From NCBI GenBank assembly GCA_030653405.1, contig JAURZO010000156.1, positions 1-12,699 of the forward strand: a DNA stretch of 12,699 nt, read 5' to 3'. Below, piece by piece: positions 5,818-12,678 of this stretch. A model generated the notes under the pieces. The model did no database searches, was not told where the DNA came from, and worked only from the letters and a program-made list of their open reading frames with translations. The stretch is from Zwartia sp. Lineage in GTDB: Bacteria; Pseudomonadota; Gammaproteobacteria; Burkholderiales; Burkholderiaceae_B. Position numbers and translations under genes: made by a program. Positions within the stretch are counted from its first letter, which is position 1. Each line of letters begins with the position of its first letter.

Positions 5818-7356
5818 AAAATGGTTTATCAGCCACCCGCTCGCCAACAACCACCCTTGGCGAAGAGTGCGTTGGCATGTCTGCTGTCTTTGAGCGTTGT
5901 TTGTACGCCACTTTGGGCGCAGCCTGCGGCCGCACCTTCGATCGGCTCGAGCTCCTCTGCGGAGCTGTCACCAGCGCTTGAGCGTAAGCTCGGCGAGGCG
6001 ATTATGGTTCAGGGTCGTCGAGATCCCACCTACATCAATGATCCGGACTTCAACCAGTATCTTGAAAATATGGGTCGCAGACTGGGCGCGAATGCGCCGG
6101 GTGGCGCCCCGCAAATTGAGGTCTTCGGTGTGCGGAGCCCTGAAATAAACGCCTTTGCGATGCCTGGCGGGTTTATTGGCGTCCATACAGGCTTGATTGT
6201 GGCATCGGGCTCGGAGTCCGAGGTCGCTGGCGTAGTCGCGCACGAAATCGCCCACGTCACCCAGCGGCATATCGCACGTGGGTTGACCCAGCAACGTCAA
6301 AGCGGCCATATTGCCTTGGCCGCCATCGCTGGCGCACTGCTGGCCGCGCTGATTCCGGGTGGCGGTCAGGCTGCGATGGGGATTGCGGCCTTTGGTCAGG
6401 CAGCGGCGATTGACCGTCAGCTGGGATTTTCTCGCGAAGCCGAACAAGAAGCGGATCGTAATGGCGTTGAGATGTTGCGCAAAGCGGGGTACGACCCGAA
6501 TGGCATGGCGGCGATGTTTGGGCGCCTGACCAATGCGGCCAGTCTGAATGAGGGCCGCGGTGGTGGTGCCTACGCTTCGACCCATCCCTTGAGTCTGCAG
6601 CGAATGACCGATATGCAGAATCGTATCCGCCAGTTTGGACCTGCACGTCCGCAGAACGAGGATGAGTTCTGGTTTATTCGCGCCAAAGCACGCGTGTTGC
6701 AGGCCGTTGAACCTCGCGCTTTGCGCCAGGCCGCAGAGCAGCTCGAGGACGAGGCGCGTGCGGCGACCCAGCGAGAGGGCGGAGCACCCTCGGTCGCGCG
6801 CCGTGCCGCGGCTTGGTATGGGATGTCTCTTGCCGCGCTCGCCCGACAAGATGCGGCAGGGGCTGCCAAGGCCTTGGCGCAGGCCCAAGCACTTGTCCCC
6901 AATTCACCCTACATGGATTTGCAACGTATCGACATCGATATGGCGGGGCGCCAGTACGCGAGCGCGCTCACGCTGGCTCAAGCGGCTTTTAAACGTTGGC
7001 CGCAACGTCGTTCGTTTGCGCTGCGAATCGGTCAAAATTTGCAGGCACTTGGCCGTGATCGCGAAGCCGCCACCTTTTTGCAAGCACAGATCAAGCGTTG
7101 GCCAACCCAAGAGCCTGATTTTTTCAAAATGCTGGCCATGAGTCAGGATCGTCTGGGCGAGAGCGTCGAGTCTCGTCAGACGATGGCGATGTATTACGAG
7201 CAACTCGGTGCGTTGCCTTCAGCTTTTACGCAATTGCAGCAAGCGCGGACCATGTCAAAAGATTTCTATGTGCAGTCACAAATTGACGTGCAGTTGCGGG
7301 CGTTGTCCGACAGGATCGCCGAAGATCGTCGACTACTTGAGCGATTTAGGTCTTAA
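5800..7356 (+). CDS. bepA: Periplasmic M48 metalloprotease with TPR tail, BepA-like
   Basis: Zinc protease and chaperone-like factor of outer-membrane quality control: BepA (YfgC) helps LptD assembly and degrades stalled products. The 518-aa protein starts with a signal peptide (hydrophobic LACLLSLSVVCTPLWA at 25-40, likely cut near AQPAA). The M48 domain spans about 60-280: HEIAH (148-152) gives His148, Glu149 and His152, and SREAEQEADRNG (211-222) gives the third ligand Glu215. The downstream THPLSLQRM (261-269) aligns with the region of BepA's regulatory His246. Residues about 288-518 are Ala/Gln-rich helical TPR-like repeats. The ATG at 5800 follows a TATCAT by 6 bases; an ATG at 5821 is an alternative start that would shorten the n-region. 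Neither has a Shine-Dalgarno. The symbol is by domain architecture, and paralogous M48-TPR proteins (LoiP, YcaL) lack the long tail. Confidence 0.85.
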   Translation: MVRLYPKMVYQPPARQQPPLAKSALACLLSLSVVCTPLWAQPAAAPSIGSSSSAELSPALERKLGEAIMVQGRRDPTYINDPDFNQYLENMGRRLGANAPGGAPQIEVFGVRSPEINAFAMPGGFIGVHTGLIVASGSESEVAGVVAHEIAHVTQRHIARGLTQQRQSGHIALAAIAGALLAALIPGGGQAAMGIAAFGQAAAIDRQLGFSREAEQEADRNGVEMLRKAGYDPNGMAAMFGRLTNAASLNEGRGGGAYASTHPLSLQRMTDMQNRIRQFGPARPQNEDEFWFIRAKARVLQAVEPRALRQAAEQLEDEARAATQREGGAPSVARRAAAWYGMSLAALARQDAAGAAKALAQAQALVPNSPYMDLQRIDIDMAGRQYASALTLAQAAFKRWPQRRSFALRIGQNLQALGRDREAATFLQAQIKRWPTQEPDFFKMLAMSQDRLGESVESRQTMAMYYEQLGALPSAFTQLQQARTMSKDFYVQSQIDVQLRALSDRIAEDRRLLERFRS

Positions 7357-8437
7357 GCGCGTCAAAAAATGCGTAAATTCGTCTTGGTAACCAATTCAGG
7401 TTACCCGGCCACATTCCTGTGACAAAACCGACATGACCACCCTGCGCAGGTTGATGGAACAGCACGCTTGGACTGCCGTAGTCGGGTCCAGGCAACACTT
7501 GCTCAGGTAAAAACGGGTCATTGCGAGCATTCAGGACAAGCGTGGGGCGCGTAATTTTTTTCAGCCACGGTTTACTGGAAGACTGTTGCCAATAATCCGT
7601 GGCATCTTTGAAGCCATGCATCGGGGCCGTATAGGCATTGTCAAAGTCTCTCAGATCGCGGGCCTGATTGATCCGCATGACATCGATGACCCCAGGAAAT
7701 CTTCTGGCTTTTTCAAGTACCTTTGGTTTGAGCGTACGCAAAAAATGCCGAGAGTAAATTTCCCGGTTAAAGGCATTGTCCGAGAGGTGATTGCCGGCCG
7801 TCACCAGGTCGAGGGGAGCGGAGATCGCGGCTGAGCCTTTTAGCCAGTTCAAGCCTGTTGGCGTTTCGCCCAGGACTTTGAGCAGCGCGTTGCCGCCAAG
7901 CGATACCCCGACAGCGTGCCAATGCGCATTGGGCGCCCGCGCGCGGACCGCATCAAGGATAAACGTGACTTCTTCGGAGTCGCCGGAGTGATAGGCACGC
8001 GCGAGCCGGTTTGGGAATCCCGAGCATCCCCTAAAGTGTGCGACCACGACAAGCCAGCCCTGAGCAAGAAAATGTTGGGTGATCGATTGGGCGTAACGAC
8101 TCTGACTGCTGCCTTCCAAACCATGCAATAAAACGAGTGCGCGGGGATCGGTGGATCGTGTCTCAAACGCGTCGAAGTGTTCGCGATCTTGCGGGGTCAT
8201 CCAACGGACCGCTGCGGTGTGGGCGAGTTCGGGGGCCTGCTTGCGTCTGGCGCGTAGTCTTAAGGTCGGAACATTCCAGTCGAGATCGATAAAGTCTCCA
8301 TCTGGTGTGTCAAGGCGCTCACGAATGAACCCGATACGGTTACAGGGCGCAGCCAGCGCACCAAACAGTGTCTGTGATTGCCGGTCGGGCAACCATAGGG
8401 GGACTGGGCAAGAGGTCAGGTCAAGGTCTGCTGTCAC
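7346..8437 (-). CDS. YheT-type alpha/beta hydrolase
   Basis: 363-aa hydrolase of the YheT/ABHD (UPF0017) family; cellular substrate unknown, esterase or lipase-like activity expected. Visible elements: WLPDRQSQTLFGAL near the N-terminus (family signature of a preference for long hydrophobic groups), HGLEGS (105-110, oxyanion region), HFRGCSG (134-140), nucleophile Ser179 in GVSLGGN, acid Asp307 in NARNDPF and base His335 in GGHVGF. The catalytic triad is therefore complete. No signal peptide is seen, so it is cytosolic or membrane-peripheral. The start is GTG at 8437; no ATG or clear ribosome site lies nearby. It starts 10 bases after the stop of the SnoaL-like gene, so the two are probably co-transcribed. 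Its 3' end overlaps bepA by 11 bases on the opposite strand. Confidence 0.9.
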   Translation of the reverse strand: MTADLDLTSCPVPLWLPDRQSQTLFGALAAPCNRIGFIRERLDTPDGDFIDLDWNVPTLRLRARRKQAPELAHTAAVRWMTPQDREHFDAFETRSTDPRALVLLHGLEGSSQSRYAQSITQHFLAQGWLVVVAHFRGCSGFPNRLARAYHSGDSEEVTFILDAVRARAPNAHWHAVGVSLGGNALLKVLGETPTGLNWLKGSAAISAPLDLVTAGNHLSDNAFNREIYSRHFLRTLKPKVLEKARRFPGVIDVMRINQARDLRDFDNAYTAPMHGFKDATDYWQQSSSKPWLKKITRPTLVLNARNDPFLPEQVLPGPDYGSPSVLFHQPAQGGHVGFVTGMWPGNLNWLPRRIYAFFDALKT

Positions 8438-8447
8438 GGGGCAAGGA

Positions 8448-8879
8448 TTAATGCAAAAGCCCGGTATTGTCAGGTTTCTCGAAGGCGTTGACTTGGGCGG
8501 GCGCCGCGCTCGCGTGGTGCATGACTAAGCGCCAGCCTGTCGGGCCTTTATGGTAAATGTTGGTCGCGTAGCAGAAGGCGATCTCCGTCGCTTCGGTGCC
8601 GTGCACGGTCACTTGCTCAATGAGCGAATGCACAGTGCCCATCATGCTGTGCAAAACAACCGGGGCGGAAGGGCGGATCGCCAAACCACCGCTGCTGAGA
8701 ATCTGCTGCCAGGAGTCTTTGACTGCGTGCAGACCCACCACCCGCAGACCACCTGGGTGCACGCAGACGATTTCCTCATCGTCTGCCCAGACTTGCATGA
8801 GTCTGTTCATATCGGCACGCTCTAACGCATCGTAAAACGCGAGTTCGGCTTCTTCGGCTGTTGCGAATATGTTGGGCAC
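8448..8879 (-). CDS. SnoaL/NTF2-like domain protein of unknown function
   Basis: 143-aa cytosolic protein with the NTF2/SnoaL (ketosteroid isomerase-like) alpha+beta cone fold, inferred from pattern. An N-terminal helix, EEAELAFYDALERADMNRLMQVWADDEEIVCVHPGG (9-44), is followed by strands, ending in TGWRLVMHHAS (114-124). The same outline is found in YybH-like hypothetical proteins; the ligand or substrate is unknown. I start it at GTG 8879 (PNIFATAEEAE follows); the frame stays open to 9014, but the extra 45 residues look non-coding and would overlap the upstream gene. Ribosome site is weak (AAAGAAACCA). It lies between the CHCC zinc-finger gene and yheT-like gene on the same strand, so a three-gene unit is likely; the shared role is not known. 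Confidence 0.8.
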   Translation of the reverse strand: MPNIFATAEEAELAFYDALERADMNRLMQVWADDEEIVCVHPGGLRVVGLHAVKDSWQQILSSGGLAIRPSAPVVLHSMMGTVHSLIEQVTVHGTEATEIAFCYATNIYHKGPTGWRLVMHHASAAPAQVNAFEKPDNTGLLH

Positions 8880-8953
8880 TGGTTTCTTTGAATGGCTTGA
8901 AAGGAGGGGCCGTCGTGTTGAATCAGAGGAGGGATGTTTTAAAAAGCTGGCTT

Positions 8954-9178
8954 TTAATGGCCGTGCGGCACCACACCCTCTGCGAGTTTGTAATCCGTCC
9001 CACAGTAAGGACATTTTGCAGTCCCTGTATCTGCGATATCAAGAAATACGCGTGGATGCATGCTCCAGAGCGGCGCACGCGAGCCAGGACAATGCAGGGG
9101 TAAATCACTTGCCTCAACGATGACTGGAGTTTGATTTTTTCCAGAACTGGTTGCTTGCGAGGTGGTTTCTTGGGTCAT
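8954..9178 (-). CDS. Small CHCC-type zinc-finger domain protein
   Basis: 74-residue protein. Residues 25-65 carry LPLHCPGSRAPLWSMHPRVFLDI followed by KCPYCGTDYKL, giving Cys30, His41, Cys56 and Cys59, the four ligands of the zf-CHCC family. Eukaryotic members include the complex I subunit NDUFS6. Bacterial members are widespread in proteobacteria, with no settled role. The first 24 residues are polar and Gln/Ser/Thr-rich, probably disordered. I chose the ATG at 9178, preceded by GAGAAG; a GTG five codons upstream is also open. It is the first gene of the minus-strand cluster and lies 75 bases before the SnoaL-like start, with a divergent azlC on the other side. Confidence 0.88.
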   Translation of the reverse strand: MTQETTSQATSSGKNQTPVIVEASDLPLHCPGSRAPLWSMHPRVFLDIADTGTAKCPYCGTDYKLAEGVVPHGH

Positions 9179-9210
9179 TAGTCTTCTCGACACTCGAAAT
9201 GAATCTCATC

Positions 9211-9236
9211 ATTGTAGCAAGCGGCCGGTCTACAAT
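9211..9236. promoter_or_regulatory. Inverted repeat with two back-to-back -10-like boxes, zinc-finger/azlC spacer
   Basis: ATTGTAG (9211-9217) and CTACAAT (9230-9236) are perfect reverse complements 12 bases apart. Each arm holds TACAAT on the strand reading outward, so transcription could run left to the zinc-finger gene and right toward azlC. Each -10 would occupy the other's -35 position, so the two promoters would compete. It could instead be a regulator site. Confidence 0.4.
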
Positions 9237-9239
9237 AGT

Positions 9240-9249
9240 GGAAATTTCC
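9240..9249. repeat. Perfect 10-bp palindrome upstream of azlC
   Basis: GGAAATTTCC is self-complementary and begins 4 bases after the plus-strand TACAAT, so it spans the predicted transcription start. This position suits an operator, but with a 10-bp length chance occurrence is possible. Confidence 0.3.
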
Positions 9250-9415
9250 CCAAGAAAATTTGCTCACAAGTCAGCGACAGTGATCCTCTATTGTTGTGAT
9301 CGACTGCTGCTTATTCCCTCCGTTCACTGCCCTTACGTATACTGTCGCGCCCTTGTCCTCCCCATTGCCTTCCCAACCGCATCAGCCTTCTTTGAGCCTT
9401 CAGCGCCGTGTCGCC

Positions 9416-10102
9416 ATGCGAGAGGGTTTGCGCGCCGTGAGTCCTGGCTTGGTGGCGTTAGCGATATGGGGGGTCGTGACAGGTGTTGCCATGGTCAAAG
9501 CGGGGCTGACCGAACAACAGGCCGTGGTGATGTCTTTGCTGGTTTATGCAGGCTCGGCGCAACTGACGGCCTTGCCACTGATGTCCGCAGGCGCGCCACT
9601 TTGGTTGATTTTCGCCGCCGGCATTATCGTTAATTTACGGTTTTTGATTTTTGGTGCGGCCCTGCATCCTTTTTTCCGTGATTTGTCATGGCGCAAGCGC
9701 TTGTTTTTAGGCTACATGAGCGTCGATGTGTCTTTTATCGTGTTCATGCCGCGTTATTCGGATGCGCCGAAAAAAGGCACCCTTGAACAGCACTGGTTCT
9801 TCATTGGCACAATTCTGCCTGCTTGGGTGATTTGGCAGACAGCATCAATGATCGGAATCGCGCTGGGTGCGATCGTGCCTGTCTCCTGGTCCCTCGAGTT
9901 TGGCGCTGTACTGGCCTTGATGGCCATGATGATCCCTTATGTAACGTCCAGACCTGTATTCGCCTCTGTCGTGGCCGCAGGCTTAACGGCGTGGCTGACG
10001 CAACTTTGGCCGTTGAGGCTCGGGTTACTTGCCGCCGTAATCGTTGGCATCGTCGCTGGAATGTGGGTAGAAACACGATCTAGACCCAGGGTGCGAAAAT
10101 AA
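9416..10102 (+). CDS. azlC: Branched-chain amino acid exporter large subunit, AzlC family
   Basis: Membrane protein (228 aa from this start) that with AzlD exports branched-chain or other amino acids. The family hallmark LVYAGSAQLTALPLMSAGAP (42-61) is present, followed by IIVNLRFLIFGAAL (70-82 region), typical of AzlC. Five to seven hydrophobic segments cover about 8-27, 35-60, 62-84, 125-155, 160-180 and 185-220. The start is uncertain. The frame is open upstream from an ATG at 9296, but 9296-9415 encodes Pro/Ser-rich residues with no membrane character. In-frame TTG codons at 9353 and just upstream of 9416 are alternatives. No Shine-Dalgarno stands out at any of them. The stop overlaps the azlD start by one base (TAATG), a sign of translational coupling. 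Exported substrate is inferred from family membership only. Confidence 0.88.
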   Translation: MREGLRAVSPGLVALAIWGVVTGVAMVKAGLTEQQAVVMSLLVYAGSAQLTALPLMSAGAPLWLIFAAGIIVNLRFLIFGAALHPFFRDLSWRKRLFLGYMSVDVSFIVFMPRYSDAPKKGTLEQHWFFIGTILPAWVIWQTASMIGIALGAIVPVSWSLEFGAVLALMAMMIPYVTSRPVFASVVAAGLTAWLTQLWPLRLGLLAAVIVGIVAGMWVETRSRPRVRK

Positions 10103-10431
10103 TGCAAAACTCAGAATATCTTTATATTGCCATTATTCTATTGGCGCTTTGCACGGCGATTTGCCGTGCAGGGTATTTCATGTTCGGTCACTACATCACG
10201 TTGTCCGAGGGTTTGCGCAGCGCATTGCGCTACGCGCCTCTGGCTGCGCTGACTGGCATCGTAGTGCCTGAGTTGCTGCCCTGGCACCCAATTGAAGGGC
10301 CGCAGGTGGATTTGCGCTTGTTGGCTGCCGCGATTGCAATCGCGGTCTTTTTATGGACCCGAAACGGCTTTCTATTGATTGTCTCTGGGATGGCTGCACT
10401 GTGGATTTCTCGCTGGATCTTCGGTCTCTAG
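10102..10431 (+). CDS. azlD: Branched-chain amino acid exporter small subunit, AzlD family
   Basis: 109-aa membrane protein, the small partner of AzlC in the amino acid exporter complex. About four segments are seen at 7-25, 40-60, 72-86 and 90-107, with a Pro-rich turn at about 53-67 (VVPELLPWHPIEGP), typical of the AzlD family. It begins at the ATG within the TAATG overlap of the azlC stop, so its translation is likely coupled to azlC. The gap of 111 bases before rhlE holds a 5-bp stem (CGTCG/CGACG) but no convincing terminator. Confidence 0.9.
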   Translation: MQNSEYLYIAIILLALCTAICRAGYFMFGHYITLSEGLRSALRYAPLAALTGIVVPELLPWHPIEGPQVDLRLLAAAIAIAVFLWTRNGFLLIVSGMAALWISRWIFGL

Positions 10432-10510
10432 ACGTCGGATCCGCTGTGTGCGACGCCTATGACAGTGCTTATTTTTCTGCCAGACATGCCGTAAATTGAC
10501 GGGTCTGCGG

Positions 10511-10516
10511 TACACT
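10511..10516 (+). promoter_or_regulatory. -10-like hexamer of rhlE
   Basis: TACACT lies 5 bases before an in-frame GTG at 10522 and 26 bases before the ATG at 10543. No -35 at the usual spacing is seen; TTGACG at 10496 is only 9 bases away. The following bases (AGTGGnnATTTCC) resemble those after TACAAT at 9231. Confidence 0.35.
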
Positions 10517-10542
10517 AGTGGGTGATTTCCTTAAATAATTCA

Positions 10543-12216
10543 ATGACTTCAAACACTCAAACTACCGACGAGACTTCTGCGCAGGCTTCAGTTCAACCCT
10601 CAGTGCACCCCTCGGCGCAACCCTCAGTGCAGCCCTCAGTTCAGCCCTCATCTGAGCAGCCCAACAGTGAGCAACTTTCTGCAGCTCCGTCTGCAGTCAC
10701 TCAAGCTGTTGACCTTGTCCCAGAACCAGTACCCGTCATCCCCACCTTCGCTGAAATCGGGCTACACCCCTTGATTTTGCAAGCTGTGGCTGACACGGGT
10801 TATACCGTGCCTACCCCGATTCAGGCGCAGGCTTTGCCCTCGGTGATGGCTGGTAACGATGTGATGGGCGCCGCGCAGACGGGCACAGGTAAAACAGCCG
10901 CATTTACTTTGCCGATTTTGCATCGCTTGATGCCGATGGCAAATACCAGCGCCTCGCCGGCGCGACATCCTGTTCGTGCATTGATACTGACGCCGACGCG
11001 CGAGTTGGCGGATCAGGTCTATGAGAGCGTCAAACGCTACGGCCTCAAGACGCCTTTGCGCTCGACGGTTGTGTTTGGTGGTGTCGATATCGGCCCTCAA
11101 AAAGAAGCGTTGCGCAATGGTTGCGAGGTACTGATCGCCACCCCAGGTCGCTTGCTCGACCACGTCGAGCAACGTACTGTCAATCTCAGTCAGGTTGGCA
11201 TTCTGGTGTTGGACGAAGCCGATCGCATGCTGGACATGGGCTTTCTCCCCGACCTTGACCGCATCATGCGGCTGTTGCCGGCGCAGCGCCAGACATTGTT
11301 GTTTTCAGCTACGTTCAGTAACGAGATTCGTAAGCTGGGACGCACCTACCTTAAAAATCCGGTTGAGATCGAGGTTTCCAAACGTAATGCGACAGCGGAT
11401 ACGGTGACACAGATTGCCTACGCCATGCCAGGCGAAGCCAAACGTGCCGCCGTGGTTCATTTGGTCAAGTCACGCGGACTGAACCAAGTGATTGTTTTTT
11501 CAAACACCAAGATCGGCACCAGTCGTTTGGCGCGCCAACTTGAGCTCGATGGCGTGCGCGCCGAGTCGATTCACGGTGATAAGTCTCAGGCCGATCGCAT
11601 GAAAGCCTTGGAGGCCTTTAAGGCAGGCGAGCTCGAGGTCCTCGTGGCGACTGATGTGGCCGCACGCGGTTTGGATGTGGCAGGTGTGCCTTGTGTCATT
11701 AACTACGACCTGCCGCACAGCGCCGAAGATTACGTCCATCGCATTGGCCGCACGGGTCGCGCGGGCGCAAGCGGAGAGGCCATCTCATTATTTGCCCCTG
11801 CCGAAGAAAAATATTTGCTCGATATTGAAAAGCTGATTAAGCGACCTGTCGAGCGCGGTGTGCTTCATATCCCGGGTGAGCTGCTCGTGCGTGCACCCGT
11901 TCGTTCAGATTCACGTCCAGCGCGTACTCCGCGGACAGGTGGTGAGCGCGATGGTTCACGTCCTGAGCGCTCGGAGCGGAGTGGCGATCGTGGGTCAGAA
12001 CGCACCTCCGAACGTGGCTCAGAGCGTAGTAGCCGGCCCAGCCGCTACAGCGCACCGGCTAAGCCGATTGATGAGTTTTTTCTTAAGCCTTATGAGCCAT
12101 CCCCGGCTGCTTTAGCCGCAGCCGCCCAAGCGCCTGCCACGGGGAGCAAGAAACCAGCGCTTCAGGCAAAAAGATCCGTAGGATTGTTGCTCGGTGGCGT
12201 TAAAAAAACTGACTGA
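10543..12216 (+). CDS. rhlE: DEAD-box ATP-dependent RNA helicase, RhlE type
   Basis: RNA-unwinding ATPase acting in ribosome assembly and RNA decay. Counting from the ATG (557 aa), the core holds the Q motif (FAEIGLHPLIL...PTPIQAQALP, 69-99), motif I AQTGTGKT (111-118), Ia PTREL (151-155), Ib TPGR (200-203), II DEAD (224-227), III SAT (255-257), IV-V (VIVFSNTK, ATDVAARGLD) and VI HRIGRTGRAG (399-408). All are intact. The N-terminal 65 residues are a Ser/Val/Gln/Pro repeat, and the tail from about 454 is Arg/Ser/Glu-rich and disordered, with the closing LLLGGVKKTD common in RhlE relatives. The frame opens at GTG 10522, preceded by a -10-like TACACT at 5 bases, so a leaderless GTG start is an alternative. 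No Shine-Dalgarno precedes either. Confidence 0.92.
   Translation: MTSNTQTTDETSAQASVQPSVHPSAQPSVQPSVQPSSEQPNSEQLSAAPSAVTQAVDLVPEPVPVIPTFAEIGLHPLILQAVADTGYTVPTPIQAQALPSVMAGNDVMGAAQTGTGKTAAFTLPILHRLMPMANTSASPARHPVRALILTPTRELADQVYESVKRYGLKTPLRSTVVFGGVDIGPQKEALRNGCEVLIATPGRLLDHVEQRTVNLSQVGILVLDEADRMLDMGFLPDLDRIMRLLPAQRQTLLFSATFSNEIRKLGRTYLKNPVEIEVSKRNATADTVTQIAYAMPGEAKRAAVVHLVKSRGLNQVIVFSNTKIGTSRLARQLELDGVRAESIHGDKSQADRMKALEAFKAGELEVLVATDVAARGLDVAGVPCVINYDLPHSAEDYVHRIGRTGRAGASGEAISLFAPAEEKYLLDIEKLIKRPVERGVLHIPGELLVRAPVRSDSRPARTPRTGGERDGSRPERSERSGDRGSERTSERGSERSSRPSRYSAPAKPIDEFFLKPYEPSPAALAAAAQAPATGSKKPALQAKRSVGLLLGGVKKTD
10585..10656 (+). repeat. Six tandem 12-bp units inside rhlE
   Basis: Six units of 12 bases start at 10585, 10597, 10609, 10621, 10633 and 10645. 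The clearest are CCCTCAGTGCAC, CCCTCAGTGCAG and CCCTCAGTTCAG; the first and last are diverged. They keep the reading frame and encode a Ser-Val-Gln-Pro type repeat in the disordered N-terminal tail. Copy number could vary without shifting the frame. Confidence 0.85.
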
Positions 12217-12222
12217 GCATAC

Positions 12223-12247
12223 ACGGTTGCGATTGATATCGCACCGT
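12223..12247. terminator. Bidirectional terminator hairpin between rhlE and thioredoxin-like gene
   Basis: ACGGTTGCGAT (12223-12233) pairs with ATCGCACCGT (12238-12247), ten pairs with one bulged T and a TGAT loop. It starts 6 bases after the rhlE stop and abuts the stop codon of the convergent gene. On the plus strand TTTAAG follows. On the minus strand a TTTTTTT run occurs 16 bases further on, inside the rhlE end. Position and strength fit a shared terminator; the poor T-tract lowers confidence. Confidence 0.6.
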
Positions 12248-12631
12248 TTAAGCCGAGCCTCTTAATGCATTGAGCATATCATCGGGGATACCTGTTGGCT
12301 GCGTCTTTCCGGGCGCTTGCATGGCCACAATCAATCTATCCAGATGTTCAATATGCGGCAAAATCGTCCCCATGAAGCGGGTTTGATTGCCTTCGATGAT
12401 CGCAATCGTCGGAAAGTTTTCAACGTCCTCGTCACCCAGTAATTCTGGATGATCTTCGATATCTACCCACACAAAGCAAGCCTGGGGATGAAGAGCGGCC
12501 AAACTTTCGAATTTTGGCTGGTACTCTTTGCATGTGTCGCACCATGCCGCGCAAAAACACAGCACGAGCGTGACGTCGTTTGTTTCAAGCCGCTCGGTGA
12601 GCGCAGGCGTATCAGGAAAATAGAGTGTCAT
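12248..12631 (-). CDS. Thioredoxin-like cytoplasmic protein
   Basis: 127-aa thioredoxin-fold protein with redox motif WCDTC (residues 30-34) in place of the classical WCGPC, and the cis-proline at Pro74 (NFPTI). Surrounding residues fit the fold: VTLVLCFCAAW before the motif and ACFVWVDIEDHPEL as the next strand. Cys25 and Cys27 lie just before the active site, an extra pair. No signal peptide or membrane anchor is seen, so it acts in the cytoplasm, where WCxxC dithiols reduce protein disulphides. The exact partner is unknown; the CDTC dipeptide is uncommon and may shift the redox potential. The residues after 106 (APGKTQPTGIPDDML) form a short tail. The ATG has no clear Shine-Dalgarno. It is convergent with rhlE. 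Confidence 0.87.
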   Translation of the reverse strand: MTLYFPDTPALTERLETNDVTLVLCFCAAWCDTCKEYQPKFESLAALHPQACFVWVDIEDHPELLGDEDVENFPTIAIIEGNQTRFMGTILPHIEHLDRLIVAMQAPGKTQPTGIPDDMLNALRGSA

Positions 12632-12669
12632 TTCAAGTCAGTCGAGTCAGCACAAGACAAAATGATTGA

Positions 12670-12678
12670 CTATGATAG
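12670..12678. promoter_or_regulatory. Symmetric -10-like palindrome at the window's right end
   Basis: CTATGATAG reads as TATGAT on plus (12671-12676) and TATCAT on minus (12677-12672), each 5 of 6 to consensus. On the minus strand it would start the thioredoxin-like transcript with a leader of about 35 bases. On the plus strand it could serve a gene beyond the window. A -35 cannot be judged for the minus side because the window ends. Confidence 0.3.

Noticed and set aside
5968..6888. Minus-strand open frame of 306 codons opposite bepA
   Set aside because: Long, but antisense to a gene with a complete M48 zinc site. The translation is Arg/His/Cys-rich with no recognisable domain, as expected of a shadow in GC-rich coding DNA.
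8880..9014. 45-codon upstream extension of the SnoaL-like frame
   Set aside because: The residues look unlike the family and the extension would overlap the zinc-finger gene; GTG at 8879 fits the family N-terminus better.
10432..10470. Possible terminator after azlD
   Set aside because: Only a 5-bp stem (CGTCG/CGACG) with a 13-base loop; the T-rich stretch is too far downstream.
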